From: Sambucus nigra
Taxonomy: Eukaryota; Streptophyta; Magnoliopsida; Dipsacales; Adoxaceae
DNA: 64,000 nucleotides
Direction: 5' to 3'
NCBI GenBank assembly: GCA_949130495.1
Contig: OX422216.1
Span: 98,835,967-98,899,966 of the forward strand
Shown here piece by piece: positions 45,181 through 56,765 of this stretch; the first letter of the stretch is position 1; each line of letters begins with the position of its first letter. The translations under genes and the position numbers were made by a program. A model generated the notes under the pieces. That model was not told where the DNA came from and searched no databases. It saw only the letters and a list, made by a program, of their open reading frames with translations.

Positions 45181-47080
45181 TGTTTACCTTCCTCGGGCGG
45201 TCATCTTCAGCTAGATTTATTCGCTCAATATAAGAACAAGCTTGAGCCTCATTGAGGTAAGCTTTCCTCTCTGCTGTAAGGTCTCCACCTCCTGCATCTC
45301 CACTTGTAATAACATTACAATCAAATAATCCAAAACGAATTGAAAATACCTCTCGTTCTGGCTGTCTTGGTCTTCTGGGGAGATCGGGGTCATCTTCTGG
45401 ATCATCTTCATGATCTCATTTCTTGTCATCTTTTGCTCGACGAGGAGATCTAGATCTCTATCTCGCTCGGTCGTTATTCTTTCCTTCGTTTCTGCGATCA
45501 ACATACTTGGCTAGCTTTCCTCGTCTGATGAGTGCTTCAATTTCATTCTGAAGAGCTATGCAATTTTTGGTCGTGTGACCATGGTCTTTATGGAACTCGC
45601 AATATTTGGCCTTATCCCTCTTGTCAGGATCTGTCTTCATTTTTTCAGGCCAGTTTAACTCCTCGCTGTTCTTAATCTCTTCCAGAACGTGGTTTATATC
45701 TACCTTCAAAGGAGTATAGTTTCCAAATTTCTTCAACTATTCCAATGCTTGCTTTGCTTTTGACTGCTTGTTACCACCATTATTCTTCTGCTCTTTCTTA
45801 TCACCCTTATCACCCTCAATCTTAGTCTCTTTGGGATCCATATTCTTCTTCGCAGCCATAGCTTCCTCGGCGTTCATAATTTTGGTTGCCTTTGCCATTA
45901 GCTCTGCCATGGTTGTGGGTGGATCTTTGGCTAGAGTGTAGTACAGTTTATTTGGCAACAATCCACTCATCAGAGCAGTAATTGCTGTATTTTCTTCGTA
46001 ATCAATAACTTCGAGCTTTTCATTATTAAAACGAGTAATATAATCCCTGGTACTCTCACCCGCTTTTTATCTAACACTTAACAAGTGTGATACTCGTTTA
46101 ACTGGTTTTGTTCCAAAACAGAAGTTTCCAATGAAGAGCTCGGCCAGTTGAAAGAAAGTTGCAATCTTTCCTCGAGGAAGATTGTTGTACCATATCTGAT
46201 CAGATCCAGTGAGAGTTCTTGAAAATGCCCTGCATCGCATCTCGTCTAGAACCGCATAAATATCAGCAGCAGCTTGGTATTGTTCTATGTGAAGGACAGG
46301 GTCGGTTTTTCCATCATATTTAGGAGTCACAACAGGTGCTTTGAACTTTGATGGTGTGGGAAAATCCACAATTACTTGGATAAAAGGTGTCCCTTGGATA
46401 AAAGTTCTTTGTTGAGGATTTTTGGCCTCGGACATTTTCCCTAGTCTATCCTCCAACCTCTGAATAGAGACTTTCCATGCATCATTTCCCTCCTCGGGCC
46501 TGTTGGTTCGAGCAACTGATAGTGTTGAATTTTCTTCCTGGGATCTTTCACGACGAGCAGCTGGTCGGGATTGGGAAGAACCTTCCTTTAAATCAGAGGA
46601 TCGTTGAGAATTCCTCGACACCATCCTAGGAGGACTTTTATTCCCCCTAGGACCCAAACGATCAAAGGGAGAGACCCTACTCAATCTTTCAAGAGCACTG
46701 GTCCTTTATGGAGATAGAGTGATGTTTTGTTGAGTGTCTGTAGCTCGTACTAAGGAAGTCCTTCTAGGATGATAAGAAGGATCATTGGATCTCTCAGTAC
46801 GATATGAATCGGTGCGTCTAGAATGAGATTCTTCAGGGAGTAACGTTCGTCTAGTTCGCAAAGAAGGCAATCGGGTATTTCTCTGAATGCTTCGTTGTCC
46901 TGAATGGATAGATACTCCACCTTGGACAGTTTGTATGAGTTGTCGCATAGTTTCTTGCATGGCTGTTTGGCCTTGGGCTAGATTAGCCATTATTCCGGCC
47001 ATATCTTGGACATTTGGAGGAGTGGATGGATTTGGGGGAATCCCACTGTTTCGATTACTGGATTCTGGATGATCAGCCAT
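45181..47080 (-). pseudogene. E7 gag
   Basis: One minus-strand frame runs from ATG 47080 (MADHPESSNRNSGIPPNPST) through the protease lead-in, interrupted by TAA at 46706, TAA at 46067, TAG at 45737 and a stop at 45458, but with no frameshift. Recognisable parts are the Gln-rich N-terminus, an Arg-rich linker, the retrotransposon gag core (DGKTDPVLHIEQYQAAADIY; IWYNNLPRGKIATFFQLAE; FNNEKLEVIDY) and AKYCEFHKDHGHTTKNCIAL, a Cys/His knuckle (C..H...H....C) at about 45545-45610. It forms the particle and binds RNA. E10 gag is a clear relative. Confidence 0.88.
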
Positions 47081-47122
47081 TGGTGATGAATGATTTTGGT
47101 GAAAAACGTAAATTACAGTCGT

Positions 47123-47140
47123 TTCCCACAGACGACGCCA
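47123..47140 (-). other. E7 primer-binding site
   Basis: The minus strand reads TGGCGTCGTCTGTGGGAA three bases after the 5' LTR. E10 has the related TTGGCACTGTTTGTGGGAA. The matching tRNA is not assigned. Confidence 0.7.
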
Positions 47141-47143
47141 ATC

Positions 47144-47698
47144 TGTTGATGTAAAAAACTAGATTTGACCTAATTCTTTAATCACAGATAAAAATAGACA
47201 AGACAAAAGATTTTTAAAGTGGTTCAGCCTTGAAAGAATGGCCTACGTCCACTGTTTGTGTTATTGCTGACTGTTTGCAGAATTCTCGATAATGGGTTTT
47301 TCAAGAAATTCCGAGTCCCTTGCTAATGAGGAGGTTACAATGTACTTATAGCCTTGAGGCGGTACAAATGAAAGAATAATACATAGCGATCCAATAGGCG
47401 TGTGCGTTTGTGTGATAATAATGAGCATTTATTGTGCAGTCATCCTCTTGATTATCCGGATATGAATGCTCTGTACGAGATGTAGCTCGGACTGCCTAAG
47501 TAGCTCGGTATACATGAGTTGCTCGGTACAATAGAGTTCCTCGGAGAACACTTGTTTCTCGGAGCGCTTGAGTTGGTCCGGGAGGTTGAGTTCCTTGGAG
47601 CCAAGGTGTTGTTCAAAAAATGTTTGTGAGTGCCATGTAGATTGACACGTGTCTCCACATAATTAGTCCACGTCAGCATAATAAATTTTGTATCAACA
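47144..47698 (-). repeat. E7 5' LTR
   Basis: 555 bp. It drives minus-strand transcription of gag-pol. The TATA element seen in the other LTR is weakened here to TATAAGTA (about 47343). Confidence 0.9.
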
Positions 47699-48161
47699 GA
47701 TGGTGTGTGAAGCATTTGGGGGAACTCGTGTGGGAGCATGTCGGGGAACACGTGTGAAAAATGCTCTCTAGATTAAAATAAAACTCCTTAAGGGGACCTC
47801 TTTATATGCAATGGTAATAGACATTGACAGGTTTGGGTCTATCTTGGTTAAAATGCCTATGTCGAGCTCTCCTTAATAGTTTAGGTCGAGGCCCATAAGG
47901 ACCCATCAAAAACTAGGGAACCGGTTCAGGTGCAATATTGGAAGTGAATGCACCATTATAATCTATAACTTGCCTACCATTAAAACCTAAAATGATATTG
48001 AGGAATATCTTTCTAACCTGCTTAGATGTATCCTCTAAAGTAACCTTAACCGCTCAGGCACGTTCGTGATCTTTCTCGAGTTGGGAAATAAGGGCTTCAA
48101 GTTTATCTCGAGTCCCTAATGAAGCTTGAAGATCTCTCGTAAGACTATCCACTTTATTGGT
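47699..48161 (-). pseudogene. Array B internal 1: gag 3' part, joined directly to LTR-B2
   Basis: The minus strand, starting at the LTR-B2 edge, reads into the gag coiled coil (DSLTRDLQASLGTRDKLEAL, then ISQLEKDHERA) and on to the damaged second knuckle, then to the E7 border; the last gag bases are at about 35480-35621. The primer site, gag start and first knuckle are missing, so a deletion of roughly 1.5 kb starts exactly at the LTR end. Confidence 0.7.
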
Positions 48162-49208
48162 TGAGAATACAGGGATTCTATGGAATGATTCATATATTAG
48201 TCAACCATACACAAATTAAATTTTACCAAATTTTATCTTTAATCTAATTTAGTGTGCATACAAAGATATGGTCCAAATTTAAATTCAGCAAACCAAGCAT
48301 GCAAACACTCCAAGTATGAAAAATCCTTAAAAAGTGCAAAAAAATTTATTTAGCACTATACAAGATTTGACAGACACAGTCGACTTACAAACTACTTAGC
48401 TCACCAAATGTGATTTACACATCTTCAAATCTTTTACAGTAATGGCACAGGAAGATGTCTTCCCTCGGTATGCACCGATCAGCCTTCTTCTTCAGTAGAA
48501 GATATGAACTCTACATGGTCTTTGAATAATGAAAGTGTTCTTCTTGATTTGATAAAGTTATCTCTAAATTTCCAAAGGGTTTGGATAATTTTTGGAAGAG
48601 TTTGATCACAAAAGGAACTCTAAAAGAGTGAAGAAAAGCTTGTAAAAAAGTTCTTGAAGACTCTAATCCCGCATCTCTATTTATAAGGACGTTATTTGTA
48701 AAAGGAAAAACATTAGAGATATATATTAGATCTAATTAAAAATAAATCTTCACGTGCTCGTTCAAATGACCATGGTACCTCGTTCGAACGGTATACACAT
48801 TTTCATTCCAACCAGCTTCCAAAGACCTATTGAATGACATTTCATAGAAGGATAAAAAATTGACTCATTCGATCGTGGAACCTCATTCTTATGACCCCGT
48901 AATTTTCCTTCGAACAACATAGCTAAATCGTTCTAACGAGGCATCAAATTTTACAAAAAAAATCTTAAAAGAAATTTTAAACCATTTGAAAATACAAACT
49001 CTTAAAAAGTGATCCCGTGAAACAATAAAGGCTTTGCCAAACTTCCATAACTCTTCTGAATGTTGTTAAGACGAATGATTCTTCAATCTTCCAAAAGTTT
49101 TCAACTTTGTCTTCAAATTCATTGAAGTAGTCAGGTAGGTGCAGTGTATGTGTAATGGGATAAGCCAAAGTAAAAATACATTGAGCAATTATAAAACTTG
49201 CTCTTACA
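48162..49208 (-). repeat. LTR-B2
   Basis: 1.05 kb, TGAGAAT...CTCTTACA. It shares GGGATTCTATGG and ATTAGTCAA(A)C with LTR-B3 and the whole length with LTR-B1. Minus-strand TATAAATAG at 48677-48685; TTCGAA motifs at 48755-48935. Confidence 0.8.
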
Positions 49209-50760
49209 AAACACAAAAGGAAGCCAAATTGACCCCTAATGACTAAATATAATAAATACCCTCCCAAATCAAAAAATGAAAATGCATTCTTGTATAAGTC
49301 TTCAATTAAAAAGTCTTCATCTTGTACGATTCATAAAATCATCATCAGGAGGAATTGACCTACCCACATGATATAAAAGAAATACCAAGATGCATACGAG
49401 TTTTAAAAGATAAATAAAATGCCATCTCAATTTTTTCTCCCTTTTTTTGTCCGTAATAAACAAAGGAGTATAATCTAAACATAAATAATAAGCATCATAT
49501 GAATAACTAAGATATCATTACAAAGATAATGAATAAAGAATGTGTAATCATAATCTCAAAAGGCATATGTTCTCCACGTACTATTTTTGAAGTTTTTCAA
49601 AGCTTTCAAATAAAATGAATACACATAGGTACAAAAACACATGGTCGCCATGGAATAACACTAAAATATTCGAATCTTGAAAACGGATTGTAATTGTGTG
49701 AACATTTTCCATAGGCAAATTAATATAATCATTCATAACATAAGTGCACAAAGTCATGAGACACTTATAAAGAAAGAACTCAAAGTCTGTCTTAAGTGTA
49801 AAATCATGAACTCAAATGAAATTGACTCAACTTAATCAATATGCCATGAATTTAAATTATTCTCACACCAATAATGCCAAAGTATTTAATATTTTTCAAG
49901 AAATTTCGTTATGAAAACCCATTAATCTTCGACTTTATAATTCCCTCAAAATCTCTCATATATAAGAATTCACTCTCAAATATTTTGAAGAAATCACAAT
50001 GCTCACATGTATCGAAGCATCAATGAATATAAACTAAATGGCCTTGAAACTTCTATTTTTGTGTGTCGTTAATATTTTTAGGCTATTTTATGCAAATAGT
50101 GGCTTTTAAAACAAAGAATATTTTGATCTTTCGTAGCCCCATTCCATTGCTTAACATTTATCAACATCTTTCGAGAACTAAAATCTGGAAAATGGTTCTT
50201 ACATGCACATATTATATCTTATTACGTTTGGTTTGTTATTAAGTAGAATTAAGATGGGAACATCGTATTCGACACATGACAAAAGTAAGCATAATGTCCA
50301 TAAAGCTTGTGCACATGTGCCATAAAGGTGACAAAGATTCTAACATATAGAAAGTAATAATCAATGATCGACGTAATGATATCCACGCATTATTAAGTAC
50401 ACTAACGAAACAAAGTCATGTCTCAAAGCACTATGAAAAATCCATGTGAATGGATGGAATGTAGGGGCGATCCGAATATCTTAAAAGTTCATCCATATAC
50501 GGTGAAAATTGAAAATAAAAAAATATTTGCATTTTTTTCAAAAAAATTGTCAAAAATAAAGTATTTTTAAAATTTTAAACTTTTTCTTAAAGACCAAAAA
50601 TCTTTTGGAGTTTTTCAAACTTTTTCAGAAAAAAAAAATAGTTTTTGGAATTTTTTAAAATATATCAAAAAGAAAAACACTATAATGATAATACAATTTA
50701 GCAATAGGGATATAAGATATTAACATCATAATCACCCTATTCTAGAAACAAGTCTCAACC
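49209..50760 (-). other. Array B internal 2, non-coding tail
   Basis: Collinear with 33977-35470. GGGGGAGAA-type purine runs and A/T-rich stretches, no pol motifs on either strand. Confidence 0.6.
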
Positions 50761-53700
50761 TCAATCATTAGGCCTGGAGGAGTTCTCAAAAGTAGAATCC
50801 ATCCTATGAAATTCCTCCATCAAACATTGTGAAGTCTTTACCAAATACTCTACTTTCTCTTGAAAACTCTCAAAATCTCTATGATGATGTGGGAGAGCAT
50901 GTGAAATAACATGTGTGGGAGTGCATGCGGGAACATATGTAGGAACTCGAGGGGGAGCATACCGGAGAACACGCATGTGAGAAACTCTCCCTAGCTTAAA
51001 ACAAAACTCTTTAAGATGACCTGTTCATTTAGAATGGGAATGCACATAAAAAGGCTTGGGTTCACCTTGCTCAAAACGTCTAGGACAAGCTCTCCCAGGT
51101 TGGTTAGGACAAGAGCCATAAGGATCCATCACAAACTCGGGAACCGGCTCAGGTGTGACATGGGAGGTGGATGCACTGTCATAACCTATTCCTTATCCTA
51201 CAACGTTACCTAACACAAGACCGAGGATAATCTTTTCAACCTTCTTAGATGTGTCCTCTAAAGTAACCTTGACCTCCCAGACACGTTAAGGATTAATCTC
51301 GAGTTGGGATATAGGGGTTTCAAGTTTCTAACGAGTCTCCAGTGAAGCTTGAAAATCTCTCGTGAGACTAGCTGTAACGACAATAGTTTGAAATTGAGTC
51401 TTAATGTAGTGTTGTCTTAATTCCATACAAAAACATTTAATAATCATAAGTGTCCTCCAAGCCTATGACGTGTGAAGTTGAAGACGTAGTGGCCAATATT
51501 TTAAAGTGACGTTATCAAAGTGTCGGGTTTACATAGTGCCTAGTTTTGCATCCTCAACGGTTCATATTTCAAGTCTCCAAAAGGTATGAATGCACATTAT
51601 ATATATGTAGGAGACTTGGAATAATGTTTAATGGGTGTAATTTTATTTAATATAAAATTTTATGAGCTTAAAATGAAAAATGCATATTCTGTCTTTTCGT
51701 TCTAAATTGTCGTTTGAACGAGAATTTCGTTCGAACGAGTTTTTCCAACGAGTTTCCTTTTTGAACGCTGACTTTTTGTTAGGAATTTCATTCGAATGAA
51801 ATAGTCGTTCGAACGAGATTTCAGGCGAGAACAATTTTTTGTAGTTTTTTGGCATTTTCCCACTATTTTGTCGCACTACTTTTTTACATAATTTAACCAC
51901 TTCGGGACCAGATTTTTTCTAAGTCGTTTCACCTGATTTTGAGAGCTTTTGAGAGAGAAAATTAATGTTTAGAAAAGTCCCTTTTTATGTGTTTAATTTG
52001 GATGGCCTAAATTCTTCCAAAACACAAAAGTATACACCCATTTGTTTTGTTTAAAGATTCTAAGTTCTTCATCTATATATATATATTGCTTGGAGTTTTT
52101 TGCTTGGCATCGGGTTCTACTCTACCGTTTTAAGAGTTGTTTGGGTTTACTTCTACATCCCTTAAAGAAGAAGAATTGTTTGTTGTTGAGACGTTCCCAC
52201 TCAGAGAAAGGCTTCGGGTGCGAGTTGACGGTTGTCTAAAGGCCTCATTGGTGGATTCCAAGGTTCCGGTGGAGTTTGGGATTGTCGACTAAGAAGAGGT
52301 TGGTACAAGAAGACGCGGCAGGGGCTTTAAGGAGTCGATTCGAGTTGTGTAAGTCATTTGTCTTGTATTTGTAAAATTCCATACTTAGTGGACTTGAGGC
52401 TAGGGTCGTCCGGGATTTTTCCCATTTGGGTTTTCCTCATACATCGCGATGTAGTGTGTTGTGAATTTATTTTAACTTGTAAATCACCTAGAACGCGTGC
52501 TTAGGATTAAAAGATAAAATATGGTTCAATTCACTACTCTTGTATAATTTGATGCAAAAATTAATTTCGGTGAAATTTGGATTAATTTAATTCAAGTCAA
52601 TAATATAATTTGGTAAAATTTGGTTGGCCTAATTTGCGTAAAATGAATTAATCTTATTAGGCAAATATTTAGGACTTGGGTTGAATTAAGTTGGTTTAAG
52701 TGAAAATTTTATTAGTTGGTTAATTTAATTTCACATTGAGTTTAGTTTAATTTTAATTTGAAAGAAATTAAAATTTGAAGTTTGTATGTGTTGTGTTGAA
52801 CCATCTTATTACGCACTTGAAGGAAATTCATATTTAAGTTTAAAAGTATTTTAAAATTTGGGGGTCCTATCAACTTCAACACTAGCCACCGTGTTGGTCA
52901 AATCGGTCTTCTCCCTACGTACAACAATCAACTGCTCATATAAAGAAACCTTCACCTTCTCGAGTTGACTCACCGACGCCTCACACTCTCTCAAAACATT
53001 CACTTCCTTACTTAAATCACACACCCTAAGGGACAAATCTTTATCAAGATTTTTTGTTTTTAAAGTCTCAGTGTAAAGATCACTAAAGTGTTTTTAGAGT
53101 CCACCTTCTCCCTCACTCAAATTTTATTTTTCACTCTCACTCTCTCCAGAATGATTCAAAACATTGTCGAGGGTCCCACATTTAGAAATATCCTCATCAG
53201 CATGGGACAAACTAGAAGTACTAACGTGACTGGCCATGAACGCAGTGAAGTCAGGTTCATGTGGTGATTCATTCTCGAAATCCACCGACTCAACATCACT
53301 ATCGCTAAGAGTGGCCTTATGTGCAACTTTTTTTCCCTGTCTCTTAACTCTAGTGGGACACGCATGTGCCTTGTGTCCTTTTTCCCTCTCACTCATAACA
53401 TATCACCTCATCTTTCTCACAAGCATTCTTGCCCTCATTCTCATTTTTATTTTTCTCAAAAATCTTTTATTTGGAAGAATTTTCATTGTTGAATTTGAGA
53501 ACTTTTTTTAAATTTTTCATAAAAAAGGCTAAATCATCAAGCTCAAAATCAAATTTAGACTCAGAATAAAAAACCCTTTCTTTATTCCTTTTAGTTTGAG
53601 TTTTCAAAGCAATTCCTATTTCCTTTTTCTTAATAGTTTTGGGAAACATATCAATTTAATAAGTTTGAAGGTCTCCTACGAGTTCTTCTAACCTGGGAGT

Positions 53701-54300
53701 ATCTAATATTCCCAACAAATTCAAAACAGTGACTTTGGGGATAAAACGGGCTGGAAAGGATCTCAAAATTCTTTTCACGACTCTTATCTAAAGAATTTTC
53801 TCACCCAAGTTAAAACTAGAATTGATTATGTTCGACAAACGTGCATAAAACTCTTCGAAAGACTCAAACTCTAGCATGGTAACAGTTTTAAATTGAGCGG
53901 TGAGATTTCACAACTTAGAATCTTTCATAGCATTGGTACCCTCGTGAGTGAGCTGATGGGTATCCCAGTCTTCTTTAGACGTGGTGCACGTCATCATGCG
54001 ATGAAACTCGTCAGGGGTGACGGCTCCAAAAATAGCACTTAAGCCGTAAGACTTATAAGTACTCCATTTAAATTCATCTTCTGTCTAAGCAGTGATGGGA
54101 TTAAGACATTTGACATTGTCGTTGGTTGCACTGGGTAGTGTCCACCCTCTTTCACATAAAATCCAAACCCGTTAATCAATTGCTTTTAAAGTAGACCTCA
54201 TCCTCTCTTTCCAGTACGCATAGTTAGACCCATCGAAAACCGGTTGCCTATTATACAAATTGTAAATAGAATCCAAATTTTTAAAGATCACCAATTAAAA
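50761..54300 (-). pseudogene. SIRE-like copia gag, array B internal 2, split by E8
   Basis: The minus strand gives, in order: FDGSNYAYWKERMRSTLKAI (about 54170-54230), a Thr-His-Glu-Gly-Thr motif (about 53940), LEELVGDLQTY (about 53665), a DDLAFFMKNLKKVLKF linker, GHKAHACPTRVKR (first knuckle, 53340-53380), a coiled coil (52887-53036) that E8 interrupts and that resumes at 51367, and after it KVEKIILGLVLG, a damaged knuckle TGHLKEFCFKLG (about 51010) and a Pro/His-rich C-terminus ending at 50761. Domain order equals the array A gag. Decayed but less so than A. No protease or pol follows. Confidence 0.75.
51373..52881 (+). mobile_element. E8: solo LTR inside the array B gag
   Basis: 1509 bp, TGTAACGACAATAG...CTTCAACA, flanked by a perfect 5-bp duplication CTAGC (51368-51372 and 52882-52886). 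Removing it restores continuity of the gag coiled coil. TATATATATATATTGC near 52076 and TTCGAA palindromes upstream (51709-51822) suggest plus orientation. No coding capacity, primer site or internal repeat, so most likely a solo LTR. Confidence 0.8.
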
Positions 54301-54351
54301 AATTGATACAATTTTTTTTTGTAAAAGGAATCACACAATATTTAAGTGCAA

Positions 54352-54446
54352 CCAGCTCTGATACCAATTTAAGAAAATTGGTCTCTAAAAAAAACTGTAA
54401 AAATCAGGATTATGTGATATTTTAGTGTAACCTGCTCTGATACCAA
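54352..54446 (-). repeat. Duplicated tRNA-Met primer-site unit, period 79 bp
   Basis: The minus strand reads TTGGTATCAGAGCAGG at 54446-54431, two bases after LTR-B3, and TTGGTATCAGAGCTGG at 54367-54352. The segments between also match (GTGATATTTTAGTGTAACC against ACAATATTTAAGTGCAACC on the plus strand). The site is complementary to the 3' end of initiator tRNA-Met. Confidence 0.85.
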
Positions 54447-54448
54447 TT

Positions 54449-54765
54449 TGAGAATGTGGAGATTCTATGGGAAGATTCGTATATTAGTCAAACACATACA
54501 AATTTAGTTTTACCAAATTTCATCTTTAATTTAATTTAGTGTGCATACAAAGATGTGGTATGCCCCTTGGCTTTTATGTTTTTTTTTTAGGTTTTTCCTC
54601 ACGTACTTGTAAAGTTTTCGGTTACGTTCTATATACACACATAATTTCCCAAAAAAAAAAAGATTTGGTCCAAATTAAAATTCAGCAAACCAAGCATGAA
54701 AATACTCGAAGAAGTGGGGAAAATTCTTAAAAAGGGCAAAACCTTTTATTCAGCACTATACCTTT
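54449..54765 (-). repeat. LTR-B3, truncated
   Basis: TGAGAATGTGGAGATTCTATGG...TTCAGCACTATACC follows LTR-B2 and is then cut off by the E9 LTR. A 100-bp segment with T-rich sequence (54560-54650) is extra relative to B2. Confidence 0.7.
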
Positions 54766-55223
54766 TGTAAGTGCAAATTAATCACAATTAAGTAGATCCA
54801 GAAAGAAATTAAAGAAGGAAAATAAAGAAGATTCTAATCACACAACACAAGATATACGTGGTTTGACAAATTACCTACGTCTATGGAGAGGTCACTGTTT
54901 TTCTATTAGGTCTCCTAAGTATCGGATTTACATCCCCTTTGACCCTAGGGTGAGGGTTCCATTTATAGTAGTGTCAAATGTTTGAGTTGTACAAAGAACT
55001 CCCCCAACTTACTAGTGGCTTGTGTGGTATCCCTGAATATCTCCTCTGAGATTATTGGTAACCATTTGAGCTTATCGAGGTTAATGTGATACTTGTTCTT
55101 ATTTATCCACATGATGAAAATACTTGCTAATTTCTTTGAGTAATTGGGCCGATTGTGTCCACATTCTGCTGGTCATGATAGTCCATCCCTTAATTTGACC
55201 TAGTTAATTATTTAGGTCCCACA
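54766..55223 (-). repeat. E9 3' LTR
   Basis: TGTAAGTGC...GGTCCCACA. On the minus strand a purine tract (TTTTTAGGGGAAAT, 55224-55237) precedes it, and TATAAATGG at about 54960 is a likely TATA box. The second LTR of this element is not in the window. Confidence 0.6.
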
Positions 55224-55617
55224 ATTTCCCCTAAAAACTCTGGGTTGAAATCTGTTTGGGCTAGTAGATTTTACTCATCGTTTGGGCCCAATCATTTTTT
55301 AAACTTGTTGAAAAATATAAACCAGCATGTAGCCTCATAATTATGCTGAAGTCACAAGGGCATGCTCATCTGAGCTGTAGGTGAAGTGCCAAAATTTTCC
55401 TTGGGACTCGTGTCTTATGATTGTGCACGACGATTCAAATAGAGTGGGTATATTATCAAACCGTTACTTTTCCTTTGATCTTCTACTTATCAAAATCTTC
55501 AGAGCTTCCTTTGCATTCCTTCATCTTTGTAAGTCTTCATCTTCACACCTTTCTCTCGTAGTTTTCTTATTCTTCCTAGTGTTTGTCTTTAGTACTGGTA
55601 GTTTTATTCCTCCAGTC

Positions 55618-56760
55618 ATGTCAACCATTCACGATAAGAGTGTAGAGGAGTTTAGAAAAACTTATTCCATTCCTTCCCAGATGGAGATCGGCAGTTCCTC
55701 CATGCCCAAATATGTCAGTGACGTTGAACGGAGCATTGGATCTACACCCTGGCTATGGTTCAAGGGGGTGACATTTCCCCCAAATTCTTTATTTTTAGAG
55801 TTTTTTAGGGTGGTCCCTACTCAGTGTGCCTACTTAGCAAATAGTAATTGGGTCCAATCACATAAATGAGCTTAATGGGACAAACCTAGGCTTCCCAGAG
55901 ATCGGATATTGTTATGTCTGGTCTCCTACTTCTGATGGCCTTTTCTACTTAAAGGCGAAGAAGGCTAAAAGGGTGTTAGTAGTGAACCTTCCTGATTCCA
56001 ATAAAGGGTATTGGGATTAGGGGTTTATATCCAGAAATTGGCAGCATCCGCCACTCCCTGAGGCGAAGAATACACAAGGTTTTTGTGCACCGACTAGAGA
56101 GATGATCACATAGGTTAATACTTGTTCTTGTGATTGTTTATATTTTGGTTAGTATTTGTTGTTACTAATTTCTCCTCTCTTTTGTCTTTCAATATCTCAA
56201 AACAAAAACAAGGAGCCCTTCCTTTAAGATATTAGAGTTGCAGATCTCCTAAAGGCCTGGAGGGTTAAAGATAGTCTGACTGACGGTGAATATCCTCGAC
56301 CAGAAGCCCTTTTTCTTGAATACACCAATACCACCAATAGCTTCACTGCTCATTCGATGGATGATATGCCTGATCTTCCTCTGTTAGATGAGGAAACTTA
56401 TTCTTCTTTCAAGTCGTTAGACGTTGGGTCAATTTAGCTAGAGGAGAAGGTAGGTCCAATGGCTCCTACCAAAAAGAGAGTGTTGTGGGTTTCTGATGAT
56501 GATGATGATGATGTGCTCCTCTCTGCCAGGGCCAAGTACCAAAAGAAGGCAGAGGGAGAATCCTTTAAGTCTGGCTACCCAAGTTCGACTGCTAAGAAGA
56601 AAGAAGAGGAGGAAGGAAGAGGAGAAGAAGAAGAAGTAAAATAAGAAAAGGGACCTTATAGCCCCTTCGAAGAAGAATAATGTTTTACCCTCTCTCCATA
56701 ACATCATTGAGGCCCAGTCTATGGCCCACAAACCGACCCTTTCCCCTAGTCTGCTGAGGG
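55618..56760 (+). pseudogene. E9 opposite-strand ORF, same family as E7 ORF 1
   Basis: ATG 55618 opens a frame with FPPNSLFLEFFRVVPTQCAY. After a frameshift near 55867 it continues NELNGTNLGFPEIGYCYVWS, LVVNLPDSNKGYW and ISRNWQHPPLPEA. These match E7's LCLEFCQFFDVVP, HGTHLGIPEI, LVVNLPDANRDYF and KNWQHAPL one after another. A DDDDDD run and a Glu/Lys-rich tract follow (56459-56640). The order LTR, purine tract, opposite-strand ORF equals the left end of E7, so this is the 3' end of a minus-strand Tat element. The right part is cut off at the E10 LTR. Confidence 0.7.
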
Positions 56761-56765
56761 GGTAA

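Larger units (their letters stand above)
35622..47698 (-). mobile_element. E7: Ty3/Gypsy Tat-lineage retrotransposon, 12 kb
   Basis: The LTRs (47144-47698 as 5', 35622-36194 as 3') have TGTTGAT...ATCAACA ends. They flank, on the minus strand, a primer site, gag, protease, reverse transcriptase, RNase H, a second archaeal-type RNase H, and integrase, then a hairpin minisatellite and two plus-strand ORFs. The double RNase H and opposite-strand ORFs before the 3' LTR mark the Tat lineage (Retand/Grande/Ogre relatives). Target duplications are gacgg and gatgg (4 of 5 match). It interrupts the gag remnant of array B internal 1. The LTRs differ at about two dozen sites plus one 18-bp indel, roughly 4 percent by hand count, so it is among the younger events here. 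No frame is intact. Confidence 0.9.
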
